A stretch of DNA of 64,000 nt from positions 37,976,401 through 38,040,400 of the forward strand of contig CM049317.1 of the NCBI GenBank assembly GCA_026874595.1, in the 5' to 3' direction. The notes beneath the pieces were generated by a model, which worked only from the letters and a program-made list of their open reading frames with translations, did not search any database and had not been told where the DNA came from. A program made the translations under genes and the position numbers. Of the stretch, positions 12,443 to 23,206 are shown piece after piece. This DNA is from Sipunculus nudus. Taxonomy: Eukaryota > Annelida > Sipuncula > Golfingiida > Sipunculidae. Position 1 is the stretch's first letter, and every line of letters begins with the position of its first letter.

Positions 12443-13038
12443 AATTATACCTGCCGAATGCAGCCTTTTATTATATATTATTTTTTCATCTTGATGAAAG
12501 TTGAAGTTACACCATATTTCTAATACGTCATCGAGAAAGGTCTTCAATGTTCATGTATTTTTTTTAGTATCTCTGAATTTTATGTAACCTCTAAAGAGTA
12601 ATTCCCCCTTCACTTTAAACTTTGTATTTACGAGAGAGAGGGGGCGCTAGTGTTCCAGTGCACACACATGTTAATGAGCTCTCAATGAAATTTAATATTT
12701 CTTTTGGAATTCATCATGTTGTGAGCTGAAAGGTAGATGGACAGTACCTGAGGAGTTAAGCCATCAACTCCAAAGGGCAGAAAAGTTGGTATTTGCTTAT
12801 AATACAAGTATAAACTTGTTGTAAAAGGAAATCTCTGTGGACATTGTGCACCAACAGTTATGTACACATGTACCTGCCGCCGTGAACCAATATGTGCATG
12901 GAAAAAATTAGAGTCATCTATTGATGCTGAGGAACACCTATCCCCCACTGCAAGGTATTTATCAATGTATACATTTTGATAAAATTGAAATTACAGGCCT
13001 GTAGCAAATTATGTGTATGATACTACATGCTGAGGAGA
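12443..13038. other. No gene seen; may include LINE-A 5' UTR
   Basis: This contains a short GAGAGAGAGGGGGCGCTAG block near 12,635 and no convincing coding sequence. The 5' boundary of LINE-A probably lies somewhere in here, but no target duplication could be defined. Confidence 0.4.
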
Positions 13039-13855
13039 ATGGACAAAAAGAGAACCAGAAATAATAACCCCAGCACCTCCTCCACTGACTCACAAATTGA
13101 TCATAAAAAGGGCAAAACAACTTTTATCTATGAGTTCTGTAGATGAAAGTTTTGAAGACGGAAAAATGTCTGAAGAAAAATTAACAAAATCAGATATACA
13201 AGAAATGCTTGATACATTGAGGTGCCAGATTGTAATACAATTAGAAGAAAAATTTGATAAAAGATTTGGCTTGATAGAAAATGCGGTCTTTGATTTGAAA
13301 AGAGAAAATGAAATTTTGAGAGAAACTGTTAAAAAGTTAAATGAAGAAAATAAAACAAATAAGGAACAGAGTGAACAAGCACTGAATATGGCAAAAGAGG
13401 CAAAAATAAAAACAGTTGAAAATGAACAATATTCAAGAAGGGCAAACTTAAAAATATTTGGAATGGAAGAACAAAATTTTGGTGATTCAGAGGAGGACTC
13501 CTGCAGAATTGTATTAAATTTGTTTAAAACGGATGACATTGAGGCCTGTCACAGAGTCGGTAAAAAGCAAAACAAAAACAAACCCAGGCCCGTTCTTGTC
13601 AGATTTAAATCCAGGGACCAGAGAACCAGTGTGCTCAAGGCCAGGAGCAAATTGAAAGGCTCAAGAAAGTTAATTGTTGAGGATCTTTGTCCAGACTTAC
13701 AAATGGTGTTCAACAGAGTGAAAAAAGATCCCAGGGCCCAGCAAGCCTGGACATGGAATGGGAATGTGTTCTTCTCTGATCCAGGTGGCACAGTGCATAA
13801 GGTGCCTTTTGGACAGACCATTGATGAAATACTTGAGGAAGAAATTCAGGCCTGA
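13039..13855 (+). pseudogene. LINE-A ORF1 (L1-like nucleic-acid-binding protein), frameshifted
   Basis: ORF1 proteins of L1/Tx1-type LINEs bind the element RNA and act as chaperones in the retrotransposition particle. The predicted start is ATG at 13,039 with a basic, Ser/Thr-rich leader (MDKKRTRNNNP). A one-base expansion of a T run near 13,116 puts this leader out of frame with the main body, which is open from about 13,097 to 13,855 (first ATG 13,130). The body has a long coiled coil with heptad-like Leu/Ile and Glu/Lys spacing (about 13,200-13,430). The RNA-binding core follows (YSRRANLKIFGM, then EACHRVG, RPVLVRF, VEDLCPDLQ), and a tryptophan-containing C-terminal domain (AWTWNGNVFF) closes the protein. 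ORF2 starts 207 bp downstream on the same strand. Confidence in the family is high, in exact function moderate. Confidence 0.85.
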
Positions 13856-14062
13856 CTAGTGACTCTTATTATGGACATGATTTGGATACCTTGTTTTATA
13901 TGTTATGTGGTGTCTTTATTATGTGTAGAGATGAACAGATTGTCAGGAATATTTGAGACTCAAATTCTTACAGGTAAGGACACTAATCTTATTCATGTGT
14001 TGTCAGGAACAATGGCTCTCACTTGTAAATATGGTACTATTATGGTCTTTGTAGATTAACTT

Positions 14063-15859
14063 ATGTTGAACAGTTCATTTAAATTTACAATTCTTTCACT
14101 TAATGTTAGAGGATTAAGGGTGTATAAAAAACGCAGAAAAATATTTAATTGGGCATTTAAGCATGGATGTAATGAAGGTATTATGTTTTTACAAGAAACC
14201 CACAGCAATATTAATTGTATAGGACCCTGGGGTCACCAATGGCACGGACTAAGCTACTCTGGTCATGGGTCAAATTTAAGCAAAGGAGTGTTAACTTTAA
14301 TTGGAAGTAAACTAGAATTTTCACTTTTAAAAAATATTATTGATAGAGACGGAAGATATATTATTACACATTGTCTTATTCAAGGGAATGAATTTTTACT
14401 TATAAATATATATGGGCCAAATTTAGAGCAAATGCAAATGAAATGTTTGAAGAAAATAGTTGAAATCATAAAATTTACATTAAAAGAACCTATTCATATA
14501 ATCTGGGGTGGTGACTTTAACTTCTGTTTCACAGAAGAAGATGCAGATGGTGGTATTTGAAATTAAAGAAAAATATCATATCCTTCATGCACGATGTATG
14601 CGAAAGTTTAAATATTCATGATATATGGCAAATTAGAAATCCAAATGGAAAAAGGTTTACTTGGAGAAGATATAACCCTCTAACACAGAGAAGGTTCTAA
14701 CGACTTCTTTTTAACTTCAACTGTCTTACAGCCATTTATTACACATTGTGACAAAATAACATCAGTTGAATCAGATCATTCTGCAATAATTATGAAAATC
14801 TGTTCACTACCTGAGCAAAAAGATGGTTCAGGGATATGGAAATTAATAATTCTCTGCTGTCTGACAGGGGATATACACAAGAACTTAAGACAGCAATCAA
14901 TAAATGGAAGTTGGAATTAGAATGTAATCCAAAGGAAAAGTGGGAATATCTAAAGTATTTAAAAAAACAATTCACTATCAGGTACAATAAAACTAAATCA
15001 AGGAAATTCAAGGCTGAGTATAAAGAACTGGAAAAACTTGTAAATAATCTTGAACCAAAAATTAACGAATCGTCTGACACATTGAAAGAATATTTAGAAA
15101 CAAAACAGAAACTTGAAGATTGCTATCATGACAAACAATAAAACCCCTGGGAATGATGGGTTATCTAAAGAATTTTATGTGTTTTTCCTCTCTGATATTG
15201 GAACTGAATTACTAAATTGTAATAACTATTGCTTTGAGATGAAACAAATGACACCCAGGTAAAGACAAGCAGTCATTACATTAATAGAAAAACCTGGAAG
15301 GGACAACTGGTTAATTAAGAACTGGCGTCCAATTAGTTTGATAAATGTGGATGTGAAAGTTTTGAGTAAGATAATCAGTAACAGATTAAAAAAGGTTTTA
15401 CCATTACTGATACATGAAGATCAAAATGCCTTTGTTCCTGGTAGGATTATAGGAGAATCTGTGATATTAATTACAGATATGATGGAATATACATACACAG
15501 AAAATAAAGGTGGAATAATCATGGCTGCAGATTTTGAAGCTGCTTTTGACTCTGTGGATCACTCATTTATGTTTGCTGTCCTTGAAAAATTTGGTTTTGA
15601 AGAATCTTTGATAAATTGGATTAAATTAATGCATAATAACTTAGAAAGTTGCATTATAAACAATGGTAAAACCACTAGGTATTTTCAAAAAGAATGGGGT
15701 ACAAGACAAGGGGATCCATTAGCTCCATATTTGTTTATTTTGGTAATTGAAATTTTAGCCTGTATGGTCTGTCAGAACAGAAATTTATATATGGTTTTAA
15801 TGTTTGGGGTACAGAAATAAAGCAATGTATATTTGCTGATGATTGCACATTTTTCTTAA
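14063..15859 (+). pseudogene. LINE-A ORF2, 5' portion: endonuclease and reverse transcriptase start
   Basis: ORF2 would nick the target and reverse-transcribe the LINE RNA. From ATG 14,063 the apurinic/apyrimidinic-type endonuclease is readable: LNVRGL, FLQETH, NIYGPN, IWGGDFN and, after two frameshifts (about 14,555 and 14,700), the SDH triad in VESDHSAI. The linker follows (14,836-15,125). A deletion near 15,126 then joins it directly to the RT entry motif NKTPGNDGL, so the usual stretch between endonuclease and RT is missing. An in-frame TAA lies near 15,262. The RT core is present at 15,338-15,859: ADFEAAFDSVDHSF, RQGDPLAPYLF and, after another frameshift near 15,790, the catalytic FADD at 15,832-15,843. 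Reading stops abruptly at 15,859 where a family-A element is inserted. Confidence 0.9.
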
Positions 15860-16344
15860 CAAGAGGCCCATGGGCCATGACGCTCAGCTGAACTTGAATT
15901 ACAAGCATGTTTTGCATGCAAAATCTAATGAATATGTAGTCATCAGACATTAGTTTTAACTGGTATTGCAAGAATTAAATTTTGCTGGTAACAGCATGTT
16001 GCGCATACAGACTAGAAATAAAGTGGAACTGCAAGGTTTTTTTTTGTTCTGGAATGCACAGACAATGAATGTCAAGGCCCAGATCGCAATCTAGACGGAT
16101 CTTAGATCTGTCCAGCCCAAACTGCGATCACAGTTCAGGCCGGCCCAAACTGCGATCGCAATCCAGGCTGGCCAGATCTTAGATCCATCCAGCCTAGATT
16201 GCAATCGCAGTTTAGTCCGGCCCAGACCGCGATCCTGTCTTTCTTGCTTCAGGAATGCAATCTGGTCTGGACAGATCTAAGATCAGTCCAGCCGAGATTG
16301 CGATCCTAAACTTGACCAGCCCATATTGCGATCCATGCTTTTAC

Positions 16345-16525
16345 GATCACAGGAGTGAAACATTGGTTGTTTTACCAACTCATTTGGTATTGCATTGTAC
16401 CATTTTCCCATAATAAATACAATTATAATACAGAAAGGCAATTTTCACTCCTTCATATCACAGGAGTGAAACATGGGATGTTTCACCAACTCATTTAGTA
16501 TTGCATGGTTGTTGAGAAAAGGTAA
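16345..16525 (+). repeat. Tandem duplication of ~114 bp
   Basis: The block ATCACAGGAGTGAAACAT...ACCAACTCATTTGGTATTGCA at 16,345 recurs at 16,459 with a few changes. It lies between the left foldback arm and the inner family-A start. Confidence 0.7.
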
Positions 16526-17804
16526 CAAGGAACCCATGGGTTTTAAATGCTCACATAAAATGATTTGGAAGAGGAGGTAGGCAAGTGCAGGTTTTGTGTG
16601 GTAATATAAGCTGCATTATGAGCTGATGGTGTTTAACTCAAGTTATGTAAGATTATAATTATATCCTTGGAGACAGGGAAGAGGATTGATGTCATTTATT
16701 TTATATACAGCTGGAAATGGTGTGCTGTTTTCACATAGGTTTGGACTTGGCCATATAACTTTATCTACATTGCTCTAGAATTATTTGAAAAATAAACCTG
16801 TCCATTATCAGTCATGGTAATTCTGATTTTTACAAATGAGAACTTTTATTTAATAATTTCTGGTTATTCCTACCCAAGAATAAAACTTAAATAATATAAC
16901 TATTATAAATTAATAACAAATATTGTGTCAAATATAATTTAAATTAAAAATAATAACAGCATCATATGAAAAGATCTTTAAATAATATAATCAAAATAAA
17001 TGATTATTAAAATAATATTATAGAATATATTCATGAATACATTCATGATTACATTTTGAAAGTATTTGCATTTGTGTTCAAATACTTTCATTTATACCTG
17101 TATTCCTATTTTTATGCATGAAATTATGAAGTACATATATTCATATTCGCATTCAAATATATTTGCAAAGTATTCTTATCATGTCTGGTATTTATTCAGT
17201 TTCAGCAAAACAAAGTTCTTGAGAATCCAGAATTTACAAATTTCACAAATTGATCATAAGTATGATCATAATGATCATAAGTACCTGGTTTTATGGCTTT
17301 AATTTATATTTAAACAAAACTATTATATTCACTTTGGACTACTTTCACATCAATCTAAGCACTAGACATAGCAAAAGTCTTATGACAATTATCAACATTA
17401 CAGAAATATTAATGAGAACTTGTCTAAGATCTGATTTTTTATCATATTTAAACATTTTTATTTAAAAAATGTAAAAAAAATTAAAAGCAATCTCAGCTAT
17501 GAAACCATTATAAGAATAAAAAATAACTCAAGCATAAGAACATTCTTTAAATTGTACAAGGAGAAAACTAGAGATGGGCAAGTTTAATTTTATTAACATA
17601 AATTTAGGAACCAGCAATACAGATTTTGATTATTTACATAGTCTTGTGACAGCTGATACAGCCACGAGTCTTAACATTATTGGTGAAAAATATTGACATA
17701 TTTAATCAGTACTTGTCTGAGTAAAATTTTAAAATTTTGACATATTTTATTTACAAACTGAAATACTTGGAACGCATGGATCGCAATATGGGCTTGTCAA
17801 GTTT

Positions 17805-17861
17805 AGGATCGCAATCTTGACTGGACAGATCTTAGATCTGTCCAGTCAAGATTGCGATCCT
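17805..17861. other. Perfect hairpin, 27-bp arms and 3-nt loop
   Basis: AGGATCGCAATCTTGACTGG and the bases after it, up to 17,831, are followed by TTA and then the exact reverse complement ending at 17,861. It sits inside the right foldback arm. The left arm lacks this full palindrome, so the two arms differ here. Confidence 0.9.
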
Positions 17862-18929
17862 GAAGCAAGAAAGACAAGATCGCAATCTGGGCCGGACTAA
17901 ACTGCGATCGCAATATAGGCTGGACAGATCTAAGATCTGGCCAGCCTGGATTGTGAACGCAGTTTGGGCCGGCCTGAACTGCGATCGCAATTTGGGCTCG
18001 ACAGATCTAAGATCCGTCCAGATCGCAATCTGGGCCTTGACAAATATATGATAAATCAACACACCAAACTTGAGCACATAACCTGGTGTTGAGAAATGGA
18101 ACAACTATATTTTTTCTAGTGTAAAACAACAAGGCCTCGAAGTCCATGGTTACGATTTGTGCCTGGTTAACAGACAGAGAGACAGGCGGACGACGGACAA
18201 AGAGTGGTCACTATAGCTTTAATGACATTCAGTCAGCTGAACCAAAAAATCTTAAAAAATCGAAAGAATACATGTGGTGCCACCAGTCTGCAGAAACTGA
18301 TGGAACATTCCATGACCAATATCCATGAAAAGAATTATGGTGATCAATGCATTAGTTTATCAGATACTTAAGCTTTTGTATCAAATTTTCCATTATTCTT
18401 GGGGGTACTTCGGAGCCCCATAGCTCAGAGATTTTGGGTAACAGAGACCTAATTTCAAGTTTCCATGGAGACTTTTCATGGGTCTCCCTGTCTGTTAAGA
18501 ATGAAGATTCTAGGTCCAGTCGTTATAATTTGTACCCTGTTGACAGATAACTACATCCTTAAAGGTCTAAAAAAATTGGAGAAAAAAAAATTGTGAAAAT
18601 TTGAAAAAATACAGGTGGCACCACCAGTCTGCAGGAACTGATGGAACACCTCTTGATCAATATGTATGCAAAAAATCATGACCATCAGTGTTGTAGTTAT
18701 TGAGAGTTGCAGTTTGTTTTTATCAAATTTTCCATTATTCTGGGGGCTAATTGGGAGCCCATCACACAGCTCAAAGTATATGGGTAACAGAGACTTTATT
18801 TCAGGTTTCCATGGAGACTTTTCATGGACCTATCAGTGTGTCAAGAATGAAGATTCTAGGTCCAGTCTTTATTATTTGTGCCCTGTTCACATTTTTAAAT
18901 GTCTCAAAAATAGAGAAAACAATTCGTAA

Positions 18930-21007
18930 CAAGTGACCCATGGGTCATGACGCTCAGCTGCCACGCATGACCTGTGACATCATGGACTGAGATTCACAAC
19001 TTCCAGTCAAATTTTGAAGAACCAATTTGCCAATTTGTTGACAATTTTCTATGACAACAGAAATATATATCACCTATGTCTGGTTAAAACACAGTGAATT
19101 GATGGTCTGAGGAAAATGCATGATTGTTAAGCTATCAGGAACTATTCCAACAGCTTGCTTGAAACCTGTCAGTCTCAAAAGGAACACCACAAAGGGCAAA
19201 TATAAGATCAAAATATATAGCAAAAATCAAGGAAATACATGCAAGAATTATTGAGAAACAGGTGCTTCTGTATGAATTTTTATTCAATACAAGCCAACTG
19301 TACTGCACTTTTATAAATGATGGTAATATTTATTCAGAAATATTTGACCCAATCCTTTACAAGATTACATAAATATACATCCAACTGCATTCACTTTAAC
19401 TAAGGAATTAAAAGATGGTTTCCTGGTCGCCATATTGGACTTCTGACAAGTCTGAAATCAGACAACAAACATTCTCTAAATCGGACCAAACATTAAAGAA
19501 AAATTACTGAAACTGCACTGAAGAAAGTGCAATTCTCCAATAAGAGACCAAACTTGGGGCAAATTATCCAAATAAATGCCCAAAATAATTCAAAAGGCAT
19601 GTCCAGGCCCTCATATTAGATTTATAGATATGCAATTGTAAAAAGTGTAAGTCCAATATTTTTTTATTATCACTCTGCTTTTCAATGGGGTCAGCAGGGT
19701 AGGTAAACTGCCAAACCTGAAAGAAAAGAAATGCAGAAAGCATGACTAAGAGTCTTGAAATAAAACAAAAAGCCATCCTAAATCAAGGTACACATCCACA
19801 TATTATGAGAACAAACACTTGCTATTATATGTGGTGATATATATTAAAATATTCAGATATCTAGGAAACTAAGTTTATTGCTAGGATTCCATAAAATAAA
19901 CTGCAAAATGTTCCCATCATCTTATAAATCAGTAGCTAAACCTTAATACTATACTCTCATAGTCTTAATGCCTGGCTGAAGCATTCTAACAACAGTGTTT
20001 TTGTTATGAAGTAACGAGGTACTTATCACTGAGCCTTATCACTTAATAGGCTGATACAAAAGGGAGTCATATGTCACCAGTGTCACTCACAATTACAGCC
20101 ACACAGGGAGATGTACCAGCTGGAGTGGGATGGTTATATATACAAGAAAAATAGAGATGGTCTATAAAATAAGTAATTGTGAACATCCCTGACCTATGAC
20201 CTTGGCCTTTTGCCCATATATCAACTGGATCCTTTCTAAATGATGGGTAACTACTGACCACTTAAATCTGGTGTAATTACTTGGCAACCAATGGGTGATT
20301 AACTTTGACCTGCAACCTTTAACCTGCTGACCAGCTGACCCCAAAATCAATAAATTATTTATTCAAGCAAAAAGACCCATAAATATGAAGTTTGAGTCAA
20401 ACTGAGTGATGCATAGATGTGGCATATGTGAAAGACTGAAGGTTTGGGTTGAACAGTTACACTTTAAAAATATGCTCACAAGCATTTAGAACAATTAAAT
20501 ATTGTGACCTTGACCTTTGACTTTTTGACCTCAACATCTATAGGCTTCTTCCCTTATTGGTAGGTAAGCCATATATGACAGATGGAAGGTACAGATTGAA
20601 AAGTTTGACTGAAAATGACTCCACGCAAGAAGTGAGTGCTGTGAACTTGACCTTTGACCTTTTGACCTAAAAAAATTATGGTTCTTCACGTGTTGATAGG
20701 TGAGCTGTATGTGAAAGATGGAAGGTTTGGGATGAAAATTTTGTCTCAAAGTATTTCTGGGGGGTGCAAACACACCCCATAACTTCGAGAATATAGGTCG
20801 CAGTGACCTAATTTCAGGTTTGCAAGGAGATCTTTTTATTACCTCTAAGACTGCATAGGGTTCATGGCCCTAGCCCCTACGGTTACGATTTGTGCCCTGC
20901 TAACGGAAGGACGGCCGGCCGGCCGGCCGTCCGGCCGGACAGACGGAAGGACGCCGGACAAAGACCCATCGCTATAGCCCAGCATGACTGAAAGTCAGCT
21001 GAGCTAA
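18930..21007 (+). mobile_element. Family-A element nested in the 335-bp array (2.08 kb)
   Basis: It is a close copy of 4,939-7,298 with several internal deletions, including loss of some TGACCTTTGACCT units. The left end is CAAGTGACCCATGGGTCATG and the right end CAGCTGAGCTAA. The joined flanks read CGTAAAAATTGAAAAATACAGG, matching the array unit at 21,677 (CGTAAAAAATCAAAAAATACAGG), which is an empty site in the same array. A GGCCGGCCGGCCGG tract lies near 20,912. Confidence 0.85.
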
Positions 21008-22582
21008 AAATTGAAAAATACAGGTGGCGCCACCAGTCTGCAGAAACTGATGAAACATCTCATCATCAATACATATGCCAAAAATCATGACCATCAGCGA
21101 TGTAGTTAATGAGATATTGAAGTTTTTGTATGAAATTTTTGACAATTCTGGGGGGTAATTTGGGGCCCCATAGCTTGAAGGATATGGGTAGCAGAGACCT
21201 AATTTCAGGTTTCCATTGAGACTTTTCATGGGTCTCTAAGTGTGTCGAGAATGAAGATTCTAGGTCCAGCCGTTACGATTTGTGCCACGTTAACAGATGA
21301 CAGCATCCTTAAAGGTCTCAAAAATAGAGGAATAAATCGTAAAAAAATCTAACAATACAGGTGGTGCCACCAATCTGCAGGAACTGATGGAACATCTCAT
21401 GATCAATATGTATGCCAAAAATCATTACCATCAGTGATGTAGTTATTGAGATATTGAAGTTTTTGTAAGAAATTTTTGACTAATCAAGGGGGTACTTTTG
21501 GGCCCCATAGCTCAAAGGATATGGGTAACAGAGACCTAATTTCTCATTTCCAAGGAGATTTTTTCATTGACCTCTCAATGTCTCAAGAATGAAGATTCTA
21601 GGTCTAGTCTTTACGATTTGTGCCTTGTTAACAGGTGTTCACATTATTAAAGGTCTCAAAAATAGAGAAAAAAATTCGTAAAAAATCAAAAAATACAGGT
21701 GGCGCCACCAGTCTGCAGGAACTGACGGAACATCTCATGATCAATATGTATGCAAAAAATCATGACCATCAGTGATGTAGTTAATGAGATATTGAAGTTT
21801 TTGTATGAAATATTTTACTTTTCTGGGGGGTACTTTGGGGCCCCATAGCTTGAAGGATATGGGTAACAGAGACCTAATTTCTGGTTTCCAAGGAGATTTT
21901 TCATGGAACTCTCAGAATGCCAAGTTACAAGGTTCTAGGTCCAGTGGTTACGATTTGTGCCTGGTTAACGGACGGACAGACGGACGGCGGACAAAAAGTG
22001 ATCGCTATAGCTCAGATGACTTTCAGTCAGCTGAGCTAAAAATTGAAAAAAATACAGATGGCGCCACCAGACTGCAGAAACTGATGAAACACCCCATGAT
22101 CAATATCAATGCTAAGAATCATGGTGATCAATGCATTAGTTGTTCAAATACTTGAGCTTTTGTATCAAATTTTCCATTATTCTGGGGGGTACTTCTGAGC
22201 CCAATAGCTCGAAGAATATGGGTAACAGAGACCTAATTTCAGGTTTCCAAGGAAACTTTTTATGGGCTTCTCTGCATGCCACCAGTCTGCAGGAACTGAT
22301 GGAACATCTCATGATCAATATGTATGCAAAAAATCATGACCATCAGTGATGTAGTTAATGAGATATTGATGTTTTTGTATGAAATTTTTTACTTTTCTGG
22401 GGGGTACTTTGGGGCCCCATAGCTCGAAGGATATGGGTAACAGAGACCTTATTTCTGGTTTCCAAGGAGATTTTTCATGGACCTCTCAGAATGCTAAGTT
22501 ACAAGGTTCTAGGTCCAGTGGTTACGATTTGTGCCTGGTTAAAGGACGGACAGACGGACGACGGACAAAGAGTGATCGCTAT

Positions 22583-22611
22583 AGCTCAGATGACTTTCAG
22601 TCAGCTGAGCT
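22583..22611 (+). other. Family-A terminal hairpin
   Basis: AGCTCAG pairs with CTGAGCT and TGAC with GTCA around a TTTCA loop, with one A-G mismatch. CTAA closes the element. The same structure ends the copies at 2,324, 4,400, 4,773, 7,298, 21,007, 22,039, 28,280 and 48,990. A short 3' hairpin followed by CTRR is a known Helitron feature, although here the hairpin abuts the end more closely than usual. Confidence 0.75.
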
Positions 22612-22613
22612 AA

Positions 22614-23206
22614 AAACTGAACAATCTTTCCAGCTCATGATGAAGACATTGGAAATTTTCTCCAAATATTCTTCAATTAAAATAAATTATGATAAATCAG
22701 AGATTGCCTGGATAGGTCATTGGAAAGACAGAACACACCATATAGGTGACGTGACTGTAAATGGGTTAATCTAAATAATAAAAGTTTGAAAATACTTGGA
22801 GTTCATTTCACATACAACACACAATTATTTAATACTCTTAACTTTCGAAAACCTGAGAGAGATTTTAAAGCATTTCTTAACCTTTGGTCAGGAACACAAT
22901 TAACTGTCTATGGAAGGATTAAGGTATTGAAGTCACTGGCATTGTCAAAACTGTTGTATATTTGTAATTTGTGCACAATTCCAAATGGGTTTATAAAAGA
23001 TATACAACAGGTATGTAACAGGTTTATTTGGAAAGGAAAACGACCCAAAGTGAAATTTACAACAGCAATAGGAAATTATAATAATGGAGGTTTGAAAATG
23101 CCAGATGTAAATGCAATCATACAGACACAAAGGATAAAATGGATAAACAGGTTACTGAATGGAAAGTGTAAAAAGTGGAAAGCTATTCCATTATTTTATT
23201 TGGAAA
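22614..23206 (+). pseudogene. LINE-A ORF2, middle portion (RT thumb and connector)
   Basis: The reading frame resumes right after insertion I with TEQSFQLMMKTLEIFSKYSS and INYDKSEIAWIGHW, the RT region downstream of the FADD box. A frameshift near 22,765 follows. Then comes KILGVHF, the GRIKVLKSLALSKLLY helix and FIWKGKRPKVKFTT, the typical connector. The segment stops at FYLE where insertion II begins. It confirms that 15,859, 22,614 and 28,281 belong to one original LINE. Confidence 0.9.

Larger units (their letters stand above)
16071..18043. mobile_element. Foldback-type element with ~270-bp inverted arms
   Basis: The left arm (16,071-16,338) and right arm (17,774-18,043) are inverted copies with identical outer ends (TGTCAAGGCCCAGATYGC). 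The arms are built from repeats of GATCGCAATC, GGCCGGCCC and AGATCTTAGATC, so each is itself full of short palindromes. The 1.4-kb interior is not unique: from 16,526 it begins with a degenerate family-A left end and follows the family-A interior until the right arm starts at about 17,774. The arms therefore enclose part of another repeat. No coding sequence or clear target duplication is seen. Confidence 0.7.
15860..22613 (+). mobile_element. Family-A insertion I inside LINE-A RT (6.75 kb, composite)
   Basis: The left end is CAAGAGGCCCATGGGCCATG with GCTCAGCTG, and the right end is CAGCTGAGCTAA. It interrupts the RT domain eight codons after FADD. Removing it joins TTAA to AAACTGAA and restores the LINE frame at the expected spacing, so the insertion was precise and left no target duplication. 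Inside are further left ends at 16,526 and 18,930 and right ends near 18,246, 21,007 and 22,039. The block is thus a pile-up of related elements. It also holds a foldback element (16,071-18,043) and a ~335-bp repeat array. No Rep/helicase gene is present. Confidence 0.85.
18250..22613 (+). repeat. ~335-bp repeat units with GGTGGCGCCACC, interrupted
   Basis: Units begin AATACAGGTGGCGCCACCAG, pass through CAGGAACTGATGGAACATCT, GGGGTACTTTGGGGCCCCAT and TCTAGGTCCAG, and restart. Clear units begin near 18,270, 18,608, 21,018, 21,356, 21,694 and 22,052. The array is interrupted by the element at 18,930-21,007. Two units end in the complete family-A terminus (22,039 and 22,613), so the terminus itself has been duplicated within the array. 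Confidence 0.8.

Noticed and set aside
13090-13539. 149-codon Ser/Phe-rich minus-strand frame
   Set aside because: It is the antisense shadow of the LINE-A ORF1 coiled-coil region.
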